Shown: piece after piece, positions 1 to 8,364 of the stretch
How positions within the stretch are numbered: position 1 is the first letter of the stretch
How the letters are laid out: every line of letters begins with the position of its first letter
Assembly (NCBI GenBank): GCA_038521625.1
Contig: JBCBKP010000044.1
Span: forward strand, 1-17,686
Length of the DNA stretch: 17,686 bases
Origin: JBCBKP01 sp038521625
GTDB taxonomy: Bacteria; Planctomycetota; Phycisphaerae; Phycisphaerales; UBA1924
Direction: 5' to 3'
The notes under the pieces: model-generated
Database searches by the model: none
Seen by the model: only the letters and a program-made list of their open reading frames with translations
What the model was told of the DNA's origin: nothing
Program-made: the position numbers and the translations under genes

Positions 1-151
1 CAGCGTGAAGCCCCCGACGGGCCGGATCGAGCAAGCGTTGGTCCCGGCGTTCGGTCGATGGTGAGTCATGGCATCCTGCTTTCGCACGCGTCCTCGCACG
101 AACGCCGGGACCAACGCTTGCTCGATCCGGCCCGTCGGGGGCTTCACGCTG
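1..151. repeat. 53-bp perfect inverted repeat at window edge
   Basis: Bases 1-53 are the exact reverse complement of bases 99-151, with a 45-nt loop (54-98). The right arm lies inside the coding sequence of the first prepilin-like gene, where it encodes the end of the leader and the first residues of the FTLIEL motif. The left arm is therefore an antisense copy of coding sequence. A perfect fold-back at the very first base is most simply explained as a contig-end assembly or amplification chimera. A real hairpin in the 5' end of the gene is the alternative. Sequence upstream of about base 54 should not be trusted for promoter or start-site prediction. Confidence 0.95.
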
Positions 152-1219
152 ATCGAGCTGCTGGTCGTGATCGCCATCATCGCCCTGTTGCTGGGGATCC
201 TGCTGCCCTCGCTCGGAAGCGCCCGAGAATCGGCTCGCAGGCTCGCCTGCCAGGCCAGCCGGCTGCGCACGATCGGGCAGCTGCAGGCGCTCTACGTGAA
301 CGACAATCAGCAGTATTTCTCCTCGCCCAACACCTCCGCGTTCGGCCAGGCGGTGTTCGACGAGATCCCCGGCAGCAGCTTCGGGCGGTTCAACGAGGCG
401 GCGACCGCCGCAAAGTTCGAGGGCCTCAGCTCCTCGACCACGCCGGTCTCGACGCGCGACTGGATCAGTCCCATCCTCGGCGAGGCGCTCAACTTCTCAC
501 CGAACCGCGCCGAGCGCCACGCGAACATCTTCAACGACTTCACGTGCCCATCGCAGAACATATTCAATCAGGCGCTCTTTGGTCTTGGCTCGGCCGGCGA
601 TCGCGACGACTTCGAGCGCGTGCTCGACGCCGAGCGTGGGTTCCTCGCGGCGAGCTTCTTGATGCCCTCGCCCTGGTACGCCAGCGTGGCGGGTCGCCCG
701 CCGGGCGTCGCCGGCTTCAACCCACAAGGCTACTTCGGGCCCGCGACCGATCAATTCAACTACGCGACCCGGCCGGCGAGCTACTCGCCCCGAGTCGACC
801 GCGTCGGCTTGATCCTCTCCGAGAAGATCATGGTCGCGGATGGCACACGCTACTTCTCGAGCACGATCGGCCTCGACTTCGACGTCGACGCGGCGCCGAG
901 TTCGTTTGGCTCGTTCACTTCCAACGGCGGCCCCTGGAACGACGGCTCGACGGCGTACGGGCGGGAACCGTTCGGGCCGGTGAATACGGACTTCAACGTC
1001 GCGACCTCGATGCGTCACGATGGCGGGATCAACGGGTTGACTTTCGATGGCAGCGTGCGGTTCCTCAGAGACGACGAGGCGCGAGCGAACATTAACCTCT
1101 GGTTCCCCTCCGGGACGATCTTCGCGTCCAACGGCCTCCAGGGGGTCCGACTCGCGCCGGAGACGGAGGCGTTCATGCGCGCGTCGCAGGACCGGGTCGC
1201 CGGCTACGAGATCGAGTGA
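68..1219 (+). CDS. Prepilin-like secreted protein with H-X9-DG domain (paralogue 1)
   Basis: The 383-residue product has a class III (prepilin peptidase) signal: a basic leader ending in Gly25, then Phe26, Thr, Leu, Ile and Glu30, followed by a hydrophobic helix to about residue 48. It should be cut after Gly25, N-methylated and held by its helix in the inner membrane or a pseudopilus. Near the C-terminus His317 is followed nine residues later by Asp327-Gly328. This is the 'prepilin-type processing-associated H-X9-DG' signature known mainly from planctomycete and verrucomicrobial families. Function beyond that is unknown. The next gene is a clear paralogue with shared blocks such as SEK-VADGTRYF and FTSNGGP. 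The ATG at 68 gives a leader of 25 residues, which is long, and there is no strong ribosome-binding site. The upstream sequence is part of a suspicious fold-back, so the true start could lie further left. Confidence 0.85.
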   Translation: MASCFRTRPRTNAGTNACSIRPVGGFTLIELLVVIAIIALLLGILLPSLGSARESARRLACQASRLRTIGQLQALYVNDNQQYFSSPNTSAFGQAVFDEIPGSSFGRFNEAATAAKFEGLSSSTTPVSTRDWISPILGEALNFSPNRAERHANIFNDFTCPSQNIFNQALFGLGSAGDRDDFERVLDAERGFLAASFLMPSPWYASVAGRPPGVAGFNPQGYFGPATDQFNYATRPASYSPRVDRVGLILSEKIMVADGTRYFSSTIGLDFDVDAAPSSFGSFTSNGGPWNDGSTAYGREPFGPVNTDFNVATSMRHDGGINGLTFDGSVRFLRDDEARANINLWFPSGTIFASNGLQGVRLAPETEAFMRASQDRVAGYEIE

Positions 1220-1265
1220 GCACGACCCGCGCCGGCCCCCTCGAACGGTCAAGGATCGACTCGTC

Positions 1266-2381
1266 ATGCGTACCAGACTGACCGCCGGCTTCACACTGAT
1301 CGAGCTGCTCGTCGTCGTCGCGATCATCGGGCTGCTGCTCGGCATCCTGCTGCCGTCGCTCGGCAGCGCGAGAGAGACCGCCCGGCGCACGGTCTGCCAG
1401 GGGAGCCGGCTCCGCAGCATGGGCCAGGGCCACGCGGGCTACCAGGCGGACAACCGCGAGTTCATCGTCACCGCCAACACGACGGGCAGCCGGTTCCTGG
1501 TGAAGGACTCATCCGGAGAGATCGACCGCGCGCGGACGGCCCGCAACATCGAGCTGGCGACCGACCCGTCCGACCCGATCGTCTACCGCGACTGGCTGAG
1601 CCCGCTCGTCGGCGAGGGGCTGAGCAACGGCGGGTCGCGGGCCCAGCGGATGAGCATCCTGCTGAACGAGTTCGGCTGCCCGTCGCAGACCTGGTCGGTC
1701 AACGATCTCGCCGGCTCGGCCGGCGACGAGGCGGAGTTCGAGCGGATCAACGAGGGCCCCGTCGGCTTCCGCGCCGTCAGCTACCTGATGCCCAACGCCT
1801 GGAACCACCGCTTCTCCGAGTCTCCTACGGCGATCCTCGCCGCCCGGCGCGGTCTGGCCGCGCTGCCGTCCGACCGCTGGTTCGTGACCGACTCGAACTT
1901 CTACGCCAAGGCGACGCCCCCGGTCACCTACAACGGCAAGATCACGCAGGTCGGCCTCCAGCCCTCGGAGAAGGTCTACGTGGCCGACGGCACGCGGTAC
2001 TTCACAACGCGCGACAACCTGACGCTGTTCATCTCCCCCATCGCCAACCTCTACGGCGCGTTCACTTCGAACGGCGGCCCGAACTGCGACGGGTCGACCT
2101 CGTACGGGAGCAACCCGTTCTCCGGCAACCCCAACGAGATCTTCAACCGCGACAACTCGATGCGACACAGCGGCAGCATCAACGCGCTCTTCTTCGACGG
2201 CAGCGTGCGCTACCTGCAGCGCGACGACGCGCTCGGCAACGTCGACTACTACTTCCCGACCGGCACCACGATGAGTCAGCGGCAGCTGGGCCAGGACGGC
2301 CTGCGCCCCACGATCGAGGCGCAGGCTTTCATCGGCGCAAACCGCGATCCGGACGATCCGAACGGCTACACGGTCCGCTGA
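1266..2381 (+). CDS. Prepilin-like secreted protein with H-X9-DG domain (paralogue 2)
   Basis: The 371-residue product begins with a short leader, MRTRLTAG, cut after Gly8. Phe9 and Glu13 are the conserved processing residues, followed by a hydrophobic helix to about residue 30. The H-X9-DG signature is His301 with Asp311-Gly312. It is co-linear with the preceding gene: both share the post-helix segment (LGSARE-ARR), a DW-SP-GE block, a central CPSQ, SEK-VADGTRYF, FTSNGGP and DGSVR. They are therefore a tandem duplication. The ATG at 1266 is chosen because AAGGA (1251-1255) sits 10 nt upstream and the leader then has the usual length; a longer upstream reading frame overlaps the first gene and is unlikely. 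The genes are 46 bp apart and probably co-transcribed. The gene converges on the M3 peptidase gene with only 25 bp between the stops. Confidence 0.88.
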   Translation: MRTRLTAGFTLIELLVVVAIIGLLLGILLPSLGSARETARRTVCQGSRLRSMGQGHAGYQADNREFIVTANTTGSRFLVKDSSGEIDRARTARNIELATDPSDPIVYRDWLSPLVGEGLSNGGSRAQRMSILLNEFGCPSQTWSVNDLAGSAGDEAEFERINEGPVGFRAVSYLMPNAWNHRFSESPTAILAARRGLAALPSDRWFVTDSNFYAKATPPVTYNGKITQVGLQPSEKVYVADGTRYFTTRDNLTLFISPIANLYGAFTSNGGPNCDGSTSYGSNPFSGNPNEIFNRDNSMRHSGSINALFFDGSVRYLQRDDALGNVDYYFPTGTTMSQRQLGQDGLRPTIEAQAFIGANRDPDDPNGYTVR

Positions 2382-2406
2382 GAGGCGGCCCCCGGTCCGC
2401 CGCCGA

Positions 2407-4161
2407 TCACTCCGGCAGGGCCGCCAGCGCCGACTCGACCCGCTCGCGGATCGGCCCGAGCACGTCGGCGTCGAACCTCAGCCGGATCCCCGCCGCCTCG
2501 AACAGCTCCGGCAGCGGGCGCGAGCCGCCCAGCCGCAACGCCCGCTTGTACGCCTCGAGCGCGGCCGCCTCGCCCTCGTCGATCGACTTCTGCCAGAGCT
2601 GCAGCGCGCCCAGCTGGGCGATGCCGTACTCGATGTAGTAGAACGGGTTGCTGAACAGGTGGCTCTGCGCCTGCCAGCGGCTATCGAGGGCGGGCTTGGT
2701 GCGATCGTCCCACGCGACGCGGTGTCCCTGGAGCCCGTACCGGTCGACGAGCGAGAGCCAGCAGGCCGTGCGTCCCTCGCGCGAGTGCCCGGGGTTGTCG
2801 TAGACCCAGTGCTGGAAGGCGTCGATCGTCGCGATCCATGGCAGCAGGCTCAGCGAGTTCTCGAGCTGCTGGCGCTGGGCCCGGGCGAGGTCCTCGGGGT
2901 TCTCGTAGAACCCGCCCCCTGCGCCCCAGTGCGGCATCGAGAGCAGCTCCATCGCCATGCTGGCGACCTCGGCGAACTCGATCGGGCTGTGCCGGTAGTG
3001 CAGCAGCGGCTCGTCCTCGCACAGCATCGAGTGGAACGCGTGCCCCGCCTCGTGCACCATGGTCTCCACGTCGCGGTGCACGCCGGCCGCGTTCATGAAG
3101 ATGAACGGTCGCCGCGTCCTGTCCTGCATGTACTGGTAGCCGCCAGGCGCCTTGCCGCGCCGGCTGTCCAGGTCGAGCAGCTGCCCGCCGCGAATGCCGT
3201 CGGCGCCGCTGCCGTCGCCGAGGCGCTCGAACAGGCCCGCCAGCTCGGGGTCGAGTGCGCCGAAGACCGCGCGCGATCTCTTGACCAGATCGGCGCCGTT
3301 CGTGAACGGGCGGAGCGGCGGCCGGCCCTTCGGGTCGACCGCGAGGTCCCAGGGGCGCAGCCCGTCGACGCCGAGCCGCTCGCGCCGGCGGCTGTCCAGC
3401 CCGGCGCAGAACGGCATCACGACCTCCTCGATCGCCTGGTGGAAGGTGCGGCAGTCGTCCGGCGTGTAGTCGAAGCGGTGCATCGAGCGGAACGCGTAGC
3501 CGACGTAGCTCGGCTCCCCGGCGTTCTTGGCGAGCCGGTCGCGCCGCTCGACCATCCGGTCGTAGAGCCCGTCGATCTTCTCGCGGTCCTCGAGGCGCCG
3601 GTCCGCGGTCGCGCGCCACGCCTCCTCGCGTTCGGCGCGGTCGGTCGACTCCTGGTGCACCGCCATCTGCGGCAGCGTCTTGACCTCGCCGCGGAACTCG
3701 ACGGACATCGCGCCGGCGACGGTCTGATACTCCTGGCTGAGCCCGGACAGCTCGGTCAGGATCGGCACGTTCTCCTGGCGGAAGAGCTCGACGTCGGCGC
3801 GCGTGTCGCGGTCGATGACCTCGAAACGCCCGGCCCGCATGCCGAAGCGGTCGGCGAGCTCGGCCTGGCGCTTGTCCAGCTCGAACGAGACCGGGCGGAT
3901 CTTCGGGACGACGCCGGTCTGGAACGCCCTGTAGGCGGACGCCGCCTCCTCGTCGCCGGTGTCGCAGGTCATGTTGATGTAGAGCCGGGCGCCGGCCTCG
4001 CTGCACGACGCGTCGAGTTCGCTGCGGTCGACGAGCCACACGTCGAACTCGGCGCCGCTCGAGATCTCGCGCGTGCGGAGCGTCTCAAAGAGCGGCTCGA
4101 TGTTCGCCCAGGCGGTCGCGTCGAGGTCGGCGGGCACGAATCGGTCGATGATCTGGGGCAT
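2407..4161 (-). CDS. M3-family oligoendopeptidase (zinc metallopeptidase)
   Basis: The 584-residue product carries the M3 zinc signature HEAGH at residues 370-374 (His370, Glu371 catalytic, His374). A probable third ligand, Glu398, lies in the following IEFAEVAS helix. Length and architecture (a helical N-terminal half, then the catalytic domain) fit the PepF-like M3B oligoendopeptidases, especially the subfamily that is not PepF itself. These cut short peptides in the cytoplasm and help recycle degradation products. No signal peptide is visible. The start at 4161 is supported by a strong GAGGAGG (4167-4173) five nucleotides upstream; a reading frame extending to 4335 runs through the upstream terminator and is rejected. 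The gene stands alone, separated from its upstream neighbour by an intrinsic terminator, so it likely has its own promoter between 4162 and 4212. The substrate is unknown. Confidence 0.93.
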   Translation of the reverse strand: MPQIIDRFVPADLDATAWANIEPLFETLRTREISSGAEFDVWLVDRSELDASCSEAGARLYINMTCDTGDEEAASAYRAFQTGVVPKIRPVSFELDKRQAELADRFGMRAGRFEVIDRDTRADVELFRQENVPILTELSGLSQEYQTVAGAMSVEFRGEVKTLPQMAVHQESTDRAEREEAWRATADRRLEDREKIDGLYDRMVERRDRLAKNAGEPSYVGYAFRSMHRFDYTPDDCRTFHQAIEEVVMPFCAGLDSRRRERLGVDGLRPWDLAVDPKGRPPLRPFTNGADLVKRSRAVFGALDPELAGLFERLGDGSGADGIRGGQLLDLDSRRGKAPGGYQYMQDRTRRPFIFMNAAGVHRDVETMVHEAGHAFHSMLCEDEPLLHYRHSPIEFAEVASMAMELLSMPHWGAGGGFYENPEDLARAQRQQLENSLSLLPWIATIDAFQHWVYDNPGHSREGRTACWLSLVDRYGLQGHRVAWDDRTKPALDSRWQAQSHLFSNPFYYIEYGIAQLGALQLWQKSIDEGEAAALEAYKRALRLGGSRPLPELFEAAGIRLRFDADVLGPIRERVESALAALPE

Positions 4162-4200
4162 GGCGGCCTCCTCACCGGGGAGTTCTAGGCCGCCGCGAGG

Positions 4201-4245
4201 ACCAAAGAGAAAGGGACGCGGGCCCCGTCCGAGAGCCCGCGTCCC
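4201..4245 (-). terminator. Intrinsic terminator after the ClpP-fold gene pair
   Basis: An 11-bp perfect GC stem (4213-4223 pairs with 4235-4245, GGGACGCGGGC) encloses an 11-nt loop. Read on the minus strand it is followed directly by the T-rich tail TTTCTCTTTGG (4212 downward). It begins 35 bp past the stop of the exported ClpP-fold protein and ends before the ribosome-binding site of the M3 peptidase gene, so it separates the two transcription units. Confidence 0.8.
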
Positions 4246-4280
4246 CGTTTGTTCCGACACCGACGCCGGGCGGGGCGTGG

Positions 4281-5675
4281 TCAGTCCTCGACCCGGAGCA
4301 GATCGCGGAGGAACTCGCGCTGCGCCCGGTACCACTCCTCGTACGCGAAGAGGAGTTGCTCCTCATTGTATTCGCGGATCTGGCGCACTGGCAGATAGAT
4401 CGCGAAGTTCGGGTTCTCGCTCACGAGGCGGTTGATCCGCCCGAGGTGCTGGCGGGCGCGCCCGACGTAGCGGCGACGCACCTCGTCCTGCGCGCCGTTC
4501 GCCGCGTTGGCCGCCATGTTGTAGCGGAACACCGCCACCTGGAACGCGCCGTTCTCCTCGTCGATCCGCTCGCGCCAGCGGCGGTTCTCGGCCTCCGTGC
4601 GGCTCACCGGGTGGACGATCCCGGGGAGCTCGTCGCCGATCCACTCGATCTCGTCGTACCCGAGGACCTCGGTGATGACGTCGGTCAGCTCATCCATTTC
4701 CCCGGCGACCGCGCGGGCGAATCCCCACTCGACCGCCTGCTGGCTGTTGAAGGTGAATACCTCGCCGCCCGGGTTGAGCAAGTACTCTCCCTCGGTCTCG
4801 CTGCTGTACCAGCGGACCTCGCCGGTCTCAGCGTCGCGCGAAACGCTCAGCGGCGTCTCGCCCTCGGGGTCGCCCTGCATCGCAAGCATGATGTCCGGGT
4901 CGTGACCACCCTTTGCCGAGACCTCCTCCATGTAGACGACCATCTCGTAGTACGGGAGGCCTTCCACGGCTTCGGAGTTGCCGCTCCAGCCGGTGCAGGC
5001 GCCGTAGTTGCCCTCCGGCATGAAGATCATGTGGTCGCTGTCGACGCCGTGCACGCTCATCGCGGCGGCCGAGATCGCCGACTCGATCCAGACGAACACG
5101 TTGAACTCGCCCTGCAGTTCCGCGATGACCTCGTTCATCCGCCCGATCTCGAATCCGAACCCGCCGCCGGAGTTGATCTTGAGCACGAGCACGCCGCCGC
5201 TGTCGGCACCGATCTCGTTCTCGATCGACGGGACGAGCCCGCGCAGCTGCTTCGCCGTGAAGCTGTCGCCGACCCCGCCCTCGAGCGTGACCACGATGCC
5301 CTTGGGCGTGCCCGGAGCGAACGCCCGCTGCGTCTCGGCCTCGTCCTCCGCGGGGCTCGGGAGAGCGCGCGGTTCGGGTTCGCCCTCGCCGGCCGCCCCG
5401 GACTCCGGCGCCGCCTCGCTGTCGCGGATGATCTCCTTGACGTCGTTCGGGGCGATGAACCTCGACTGCTCGATCCCCCCGACCGTCACCGTGATCCAGA
5501 CCGCGCCGGCGAGCTCACGCGTGATCGTCCCCGACACGCGGGTGCCGTCCTTCAGGACGACGACATCCTCGGCGAGCGCGCCGCCCGCCGCGAGAGCCAG
5601 CGTCGCCGCGATCAACCCCCGGCGAGCGGCCCGATTCACCGCACTGATCAGCGAAGTTCTCATTTTCGCGTACAT
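4281..5675 (-). CDS. Exported ClpP-fold (NfeD/S49-like) putative serine protease
   Basis: The 464-residue protein has an N-terminal signal peptide ending ALA about residue 35. Next comes a small beta domain (VVVLKDGTRVSGTI, about 38-85), an acidic/proline linker, and a ClpP/crotonase-fold domain (about 125-340). Features matching the NfeD/S49 group are KINSGGG at about 166-172, SAIS with candidate nucleophile Ser202, the AD-like turn SDHMIFMPEGNYGA, and the later GEVFTFNSQQAVEWGFA block. The Lys that pairs with Ser in the archaeal NfeD homologue 1510-N aligns with Glu250; Lys255 is one helical turn away. Activity is therefore plausible but not assured. The C-terminal 120 residues are helical and charged. 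I chose ATG 5675 because GGAG lies 5 nt upstream; ATG 5663 is an alternative. It follows a second ClpP-fold gene by 64 bp and is closed by a terminator, indicating an envelope operon. The substrate is unknown. Confidence 0.7.
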   Translation of the reverse strand: MYAKMRTSLISAVNRAARRGLIAATLALAAGGALAEDVVVLKDGTRVSGTITRELAGAVWITVTVGGIEQSRFIAPNDVKEIIRDSEAAPESGAAGEGEPEPRALPSPAEDEAETQRAFAPGTPKGIVVTLEGGVGDSFTAKQLRGLVPSIENEIGADSGGVLVLKINSGGGFGFEIGRMNEVIAELQGEFNVFVWIESAISAAAMSVHGVDSDHMIFMPEGNYGACTGWSGNSEAVEGLPYYEMVVYMEEVSAKGGHDPDIMLAMQGDPEGETPLSVSRDAETGEVRWYSSETEGEYLLNPGGEVFTFNSQQAVEWGFARAVAGEMDELTDVITEVLGYDEIEWIGDELPGIVHPVSRTEAENRRWRERIDEENGAFQVAVFRYNMAANAANGAQDEVRRRYVGRARQHLGRINRLVSENPNFAIYLPVRQIREYNEEQLLFAYEEWYRAQREFLRDLLRVED

Positions 5676-5739
5676 CCCTTCTCCGGAGCACTCGAGAGCC
5701 CCGTCATAAACCTTCGGATTCACCGACAAGCACCCAGTC

Positions 5740-6945
5740 TCAATTGTCCACGATGCCGAGCAGCTGCAGCCGCGCCTGCTCGATCAGCAGCTGCAAGTCC
5801 GGACGCGACGTCATCTGCACATCGAGCGAATTCACCGCGTCGCCAAAGCGGTTGTGCATGCCGAGCAGCTCCTCGTAGAGCCTGATCTGACGCCCGATCG
5901 CCTTTCGGGGGTCGTCGTCCCGACGGCCGCGATCCTCGCCCTGCAGCTCGCGGTAGATCTCGATGATCCGCCGCTCCGCCGACGACAGCTGGCGGCGCCA
6001 ACTCCGGGTGATCTGCTCGGAGCGCCCGTTCGCCATCTGGTAATTGCGGTAGATCCCGAGCTGCGTGAGCAACTCGTCGAGATCCTCGGCCGTGCCCTCG
6101 GAAACGCCCAGGAGCCGCGCGTCACGCTCGCGGAGCATCAGCACGTCGTTCGATCGCCCGCGGGCGACGTCTTCGGCGGTGTCCTCGTTCCCGTTCCGCC
6201 TGTTACCGTCGTCGGTCAGCAGCGTGAGACCGCCGTCGTTCTCGTCGTAGCCGACCACGAGCTCGATGCGCCCGCCGTCGCGCCGGTAGCTCAGCACGTA
6301 ACTCCTGATCGCCAGCGCGTTCACCAGCCGGTAGTCGTACCCGCCCTTGATCGCGATGCCCTGGGCCCGCGCGAGCCTCAGGGAACGCTGCTTCTGGCGG
6401 ACAACCTCGTCGCCGACACCGTCGAGGAGCGACTCGAGCGAGCCGATGCCGCCCATCTCGCCCCCTGGGTGGAAGAAGATCTGATCGCCCGTGAACGGCA
6501 CGAGGCAGGCGCCGCCCTTGGCGTTGAAGACCCAGAAGACGACCTCCGGGACCTCCTCGAAGATCTGCCGGATCTCGGTCGTGATCACCGGCTCGATCTC
6601 TTCGGCGAACGAGTAGACATCGAACTCGGCGTTCCCCGCGTCCGTGAACTCCCAGTCCGTGTTGTCCAGCTTGATGATGATGTAGTCCGCATCGAGACGC
6701 GCCGCGTCATCCAGCATGTCGCGGAGCGGCTTGGCCGCGATCTCCCGACCGACGCGCCCGACGAGCTCGATGTAGTACACGACCGGCGTCTCAAACTCGA
6801 CCGCCGAGCTCGACTGCTGCGCCCCGGCGCGACCGGTCGTCAACATCGGGGCGGCGGCCATCGCCAACGCCGCGACGACAGCGAGCCGCCGGCCGAGCCC
6901 CATCAGGCTCTCGATACGATCCCGACCACACAGTCCTCTGAGCAT
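5740..6945 (-). CDS. Exported ClpP-fold protein, probable pseudoprotease partner
   Basis: The 401-residue product has a signal peptide (hydrophobic stretch about residues 22-40, cleavage near GAQQ at 42). A ClpP-like domain follows (about 52-190): VVYYIELVGRVG, then the helix with PLRDMLDDAARLDADYIIIKLD, then VVFWVFNAKGGA and the turn GDQIFFHPGGEMGGIGSL. The overall pattern parallels the downstream neighbour. However, the segment that should carry the Ser nucleophile reads NAKGGAC (141-147), with no Ser, so it may be a non-catalytic partner or may use Cys147. The rest is charged and helical, resembling the C-terminus of the neighbour. ATG 6945 is preferred because GGGAGG precedes it by 5 nt; ATG 6903 would give a tighter signal peptide but lacks a good ribosome-binding site. 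It is the first gene of the two-gene unit ending at the 4213-4245 terminator. Confidence 0.65.
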   Translation of the reverse strand: MLRGLCGRDRIESLMGLGRRLAVVAALAMAAAPMLTTGRAGAQQSSSAVEFETPVVYYIELVGRVGREIAAKPLRDMLDDAARLDADYIIIKLDNTDWEFTDAGNAEFDVYSFAEEIEPVITTEIRQIFEEVPEVVFWVFNAKGGACLVPFTGDQIFFHPGGEMGGIGSLESLLDGVGDEVVRQKQRSLRLARAQGIAIKGGYDYRLVNALAIRSYVLSYRRDGGRIELVVGYDENDGGLTLLTDDGNRRNGNEDTAEDVARGRSNDVLMLRERDARLLGVSEGTAEDLDELLTQLGIYRNYQMANGRSEQITRSWRRQLSSAERRIIEIYRELQGEDRGRRDDDPRKAIGRQIRLYEELLGMHNRFGDAVNSLDVQMTSRPDLQLLIEQARLQLLGIVDN

Positions 6946-7068
6946 GGAAGCCTCCCGGCCGGCATGGGCGTCGCTCGCCCCCGGCGTCTCGGTGATGCCA
7001 TTCTTGACCCGCTTCCCGGCAGCTTGATACCCGCCGCCGAGGCGCAGCATTCCCAACGAGTTGATGAT

Positions 7069-8331
7069 CTAGACGCCTGGCCCGGCCGAAAGTTCCCGGA
7101 TCAGTCCGATCGCCTCGGCCTTCGTCGAGATCCGACCCTCGAGCTGGGCGTCGAAGACGTTGTCGAGCAACCCCTTGAATCGCGGGCCCGGCTCGATGCC
7201 CAGCGCGATCAGGTCCTCGCCCGACAGAACAGGCTCCGGCCAGAGCCCGCCCCCGATCCGACCAAGCTCCTCGAGCCGCGCTCGGATCGTGCCGGCCTGA
7301 TCGTGCGATTCCGATTCCCGAATCGCCAATGCCTCCGCGAAACCCATCGATGCCGCGAGACGCTTCTGACGGGCGACCGGCAGCGACGCCCAGTTCCGCT
7401 CCAGCTCGCCGCGCATGTGCAGCGTCGCGTTCAGGAGATCGCGCTCGGCGTTCGTCAGGTTGAGTGCGACGCGCCAGCGCTGGACAACCCCCGGCGCCTC
7501 GTCGCGATCGAGCGCCCAGGCCGCGAGGACCGCCGCGGACGGAACGGCGGGATCCAGCGCCCGGGCCCGTCGGTGCTCCCCCGGGCCGGCCCGCGCCGAG
7601 TCGAGCACCGGCCGGTCGAGCGAGAGCCGCGCGAGACGCTCGATCGCCGCCGCCCGGCTCGGATGGGCGAGCATCCGGCGGACCTCGTCGCCGATGCGTT
7701 CCCGGCTGACCCCCGCGAGCTCGGAAGCGTGCTCCGCGATCGCGTCCGCGGTCTCCCGCTCGATCTCGAAGCCGAGCCGGCAGGTGAAGCGGACCGCCCG
7801 CAGCGCCCGAAGGTGATCCTCGGCCAGTCGCGCGTTCGGATCGCCGACGGCCCGGATCACGCCGGCCTCCAGGTCGGCCCGCCCGCCGACGAAATCGATC
7901 ACCGCCGGCTCGGTGTCTTCGGCGAGCGGGTCGAGGAACAGCGCGTTGATCGTGAAGTCGCGCCGCTTGGCGTCCTCCTCGGCCGTGGCGAAGCGGACCG
8001 AGTCGGGCCGCCGGCCGTCGGAGTACACGCCGTCGGTGCGGAAGGTCGCGACCTCGGTCGCGAAGTGCGGGCCGTGCCGGCTGTGGTGGCGGACCAGGAC
8101 GACGCCGAAGGCCGCGCCCACCTCGCTGGTGCGGTCGAAGAGCCGCGAGATCCGGTCGGGCGTGGCGTCGGTCGCGACGTCGAAGTCCTTGGGATGCAAG
8201 CCGAGCAGCTCGTCTCGCACGCAGCCGCCGGCGAGGTACGCGGCGTGACCCGCGTCGCGCAGCGTGCGCACGACACCGACGGCCGCGTCGCGGTGCTGGC
8301 TGGCGACGTTGTCGGCGTTCGGAGAGCTCAA
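7069..8331 (-). CDS. cca: CCA-adding tRNA nucleotidyltransferase / poly(A) polymerase family
   Basis: The 420-residue product is a class II nucleotidyltransferase. It builds or repairs the 3' CCA end of tRNA, or acts as the related poly(A) polymerase. Visible motifs are GGCVRDELLG (35-44), the metal-binding pair Asp49/Asp51 in KDFDVATDA, RRDFTINAL (123-131), and the nucleotide-selecting region DPNARLAEDHLRALRAVRF about 164-182. A helical C-terminal RNA-binding part ends with a segment typical of bacterial enzymes (EDLIALGIEPGPRFKGLL). No HD phosphohydrolase domain is evident. The start is TTG at 8331, without a Shine-Dalgarno sequence but with TACATT seven bases upstream, which suggests a leaderless transcript. 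A GTG about 20 codons further in is the fallback. Whether the enzyme adds CCA or only A residues cannot be decided from sequence alone; I favour CCA addition because no other such gene is visible here. Confidence 0.88.
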   Translation of the reverse strand: MSSPNADNVASQHRDAAVGVVRTLRDAGHAAYLAGGCVRDELLGLHPKDFDVATDATPDRISRLFDRTSEVGAAFGVVLVRHHSRHGPHFATEVATFRTDGVYSDGRRPDSVRFATAEEDAKRRDFTINALFLDPLAEDTEPAVIDFVGGRADLEAGVIRAVGDPNARLAEDHLRALRAVRFTCRLGFEIERETADAIAEHASELAGVSRERIGDEVRRMLAHPSRAAAIERLARLSLDRPVLDSARAGPGEHRRARALDPAVPSAAVLAAWALDRDEAPGVVQRWRVALNLTNAERDLLNATLHMRGELERNWASLPVARQKRLAASMGFAEALAIRESESHDQAGTIRARLEELGRIGGGLWPEPVLSGEDLIALGIEPGPRFKGLLDNVFDAQLEGRISTKAEAIGLIRELSAGPGV

Positions 8332-8338
8332 GGGAAGA

Positions 8339-8344
8339 AATGTA
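8339..8344 (-). promoter_or_regulatory. TANNNT -10-like box before the cca start
   Basis: On the minus strand TACATT is followed by 7 nt and then the TTG start. No Shine-Dalgarno sequence lies in between and no -35 consensus is visible. The spacing would put the transcript start at or next to the start codon. Confidence 0.45.
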
Positions 8345-8364
8345 CGACCGATGGCCCGCCGCCG

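Noticed and set aside
2382..2406. Bidirectional terminator between the converging prepilin and M3 genes
   Set aside because: Only a 5-bp GGCGG/CCGCC stem is present and no T-tract on either strand.
2659..4188. Plus-strand open frame opposite the M3 peptidase gene
   Set aside because: It is antisense to a gene with an intact HEAGH site and a strong ribosome-binding site; no start signal or domain of its own.
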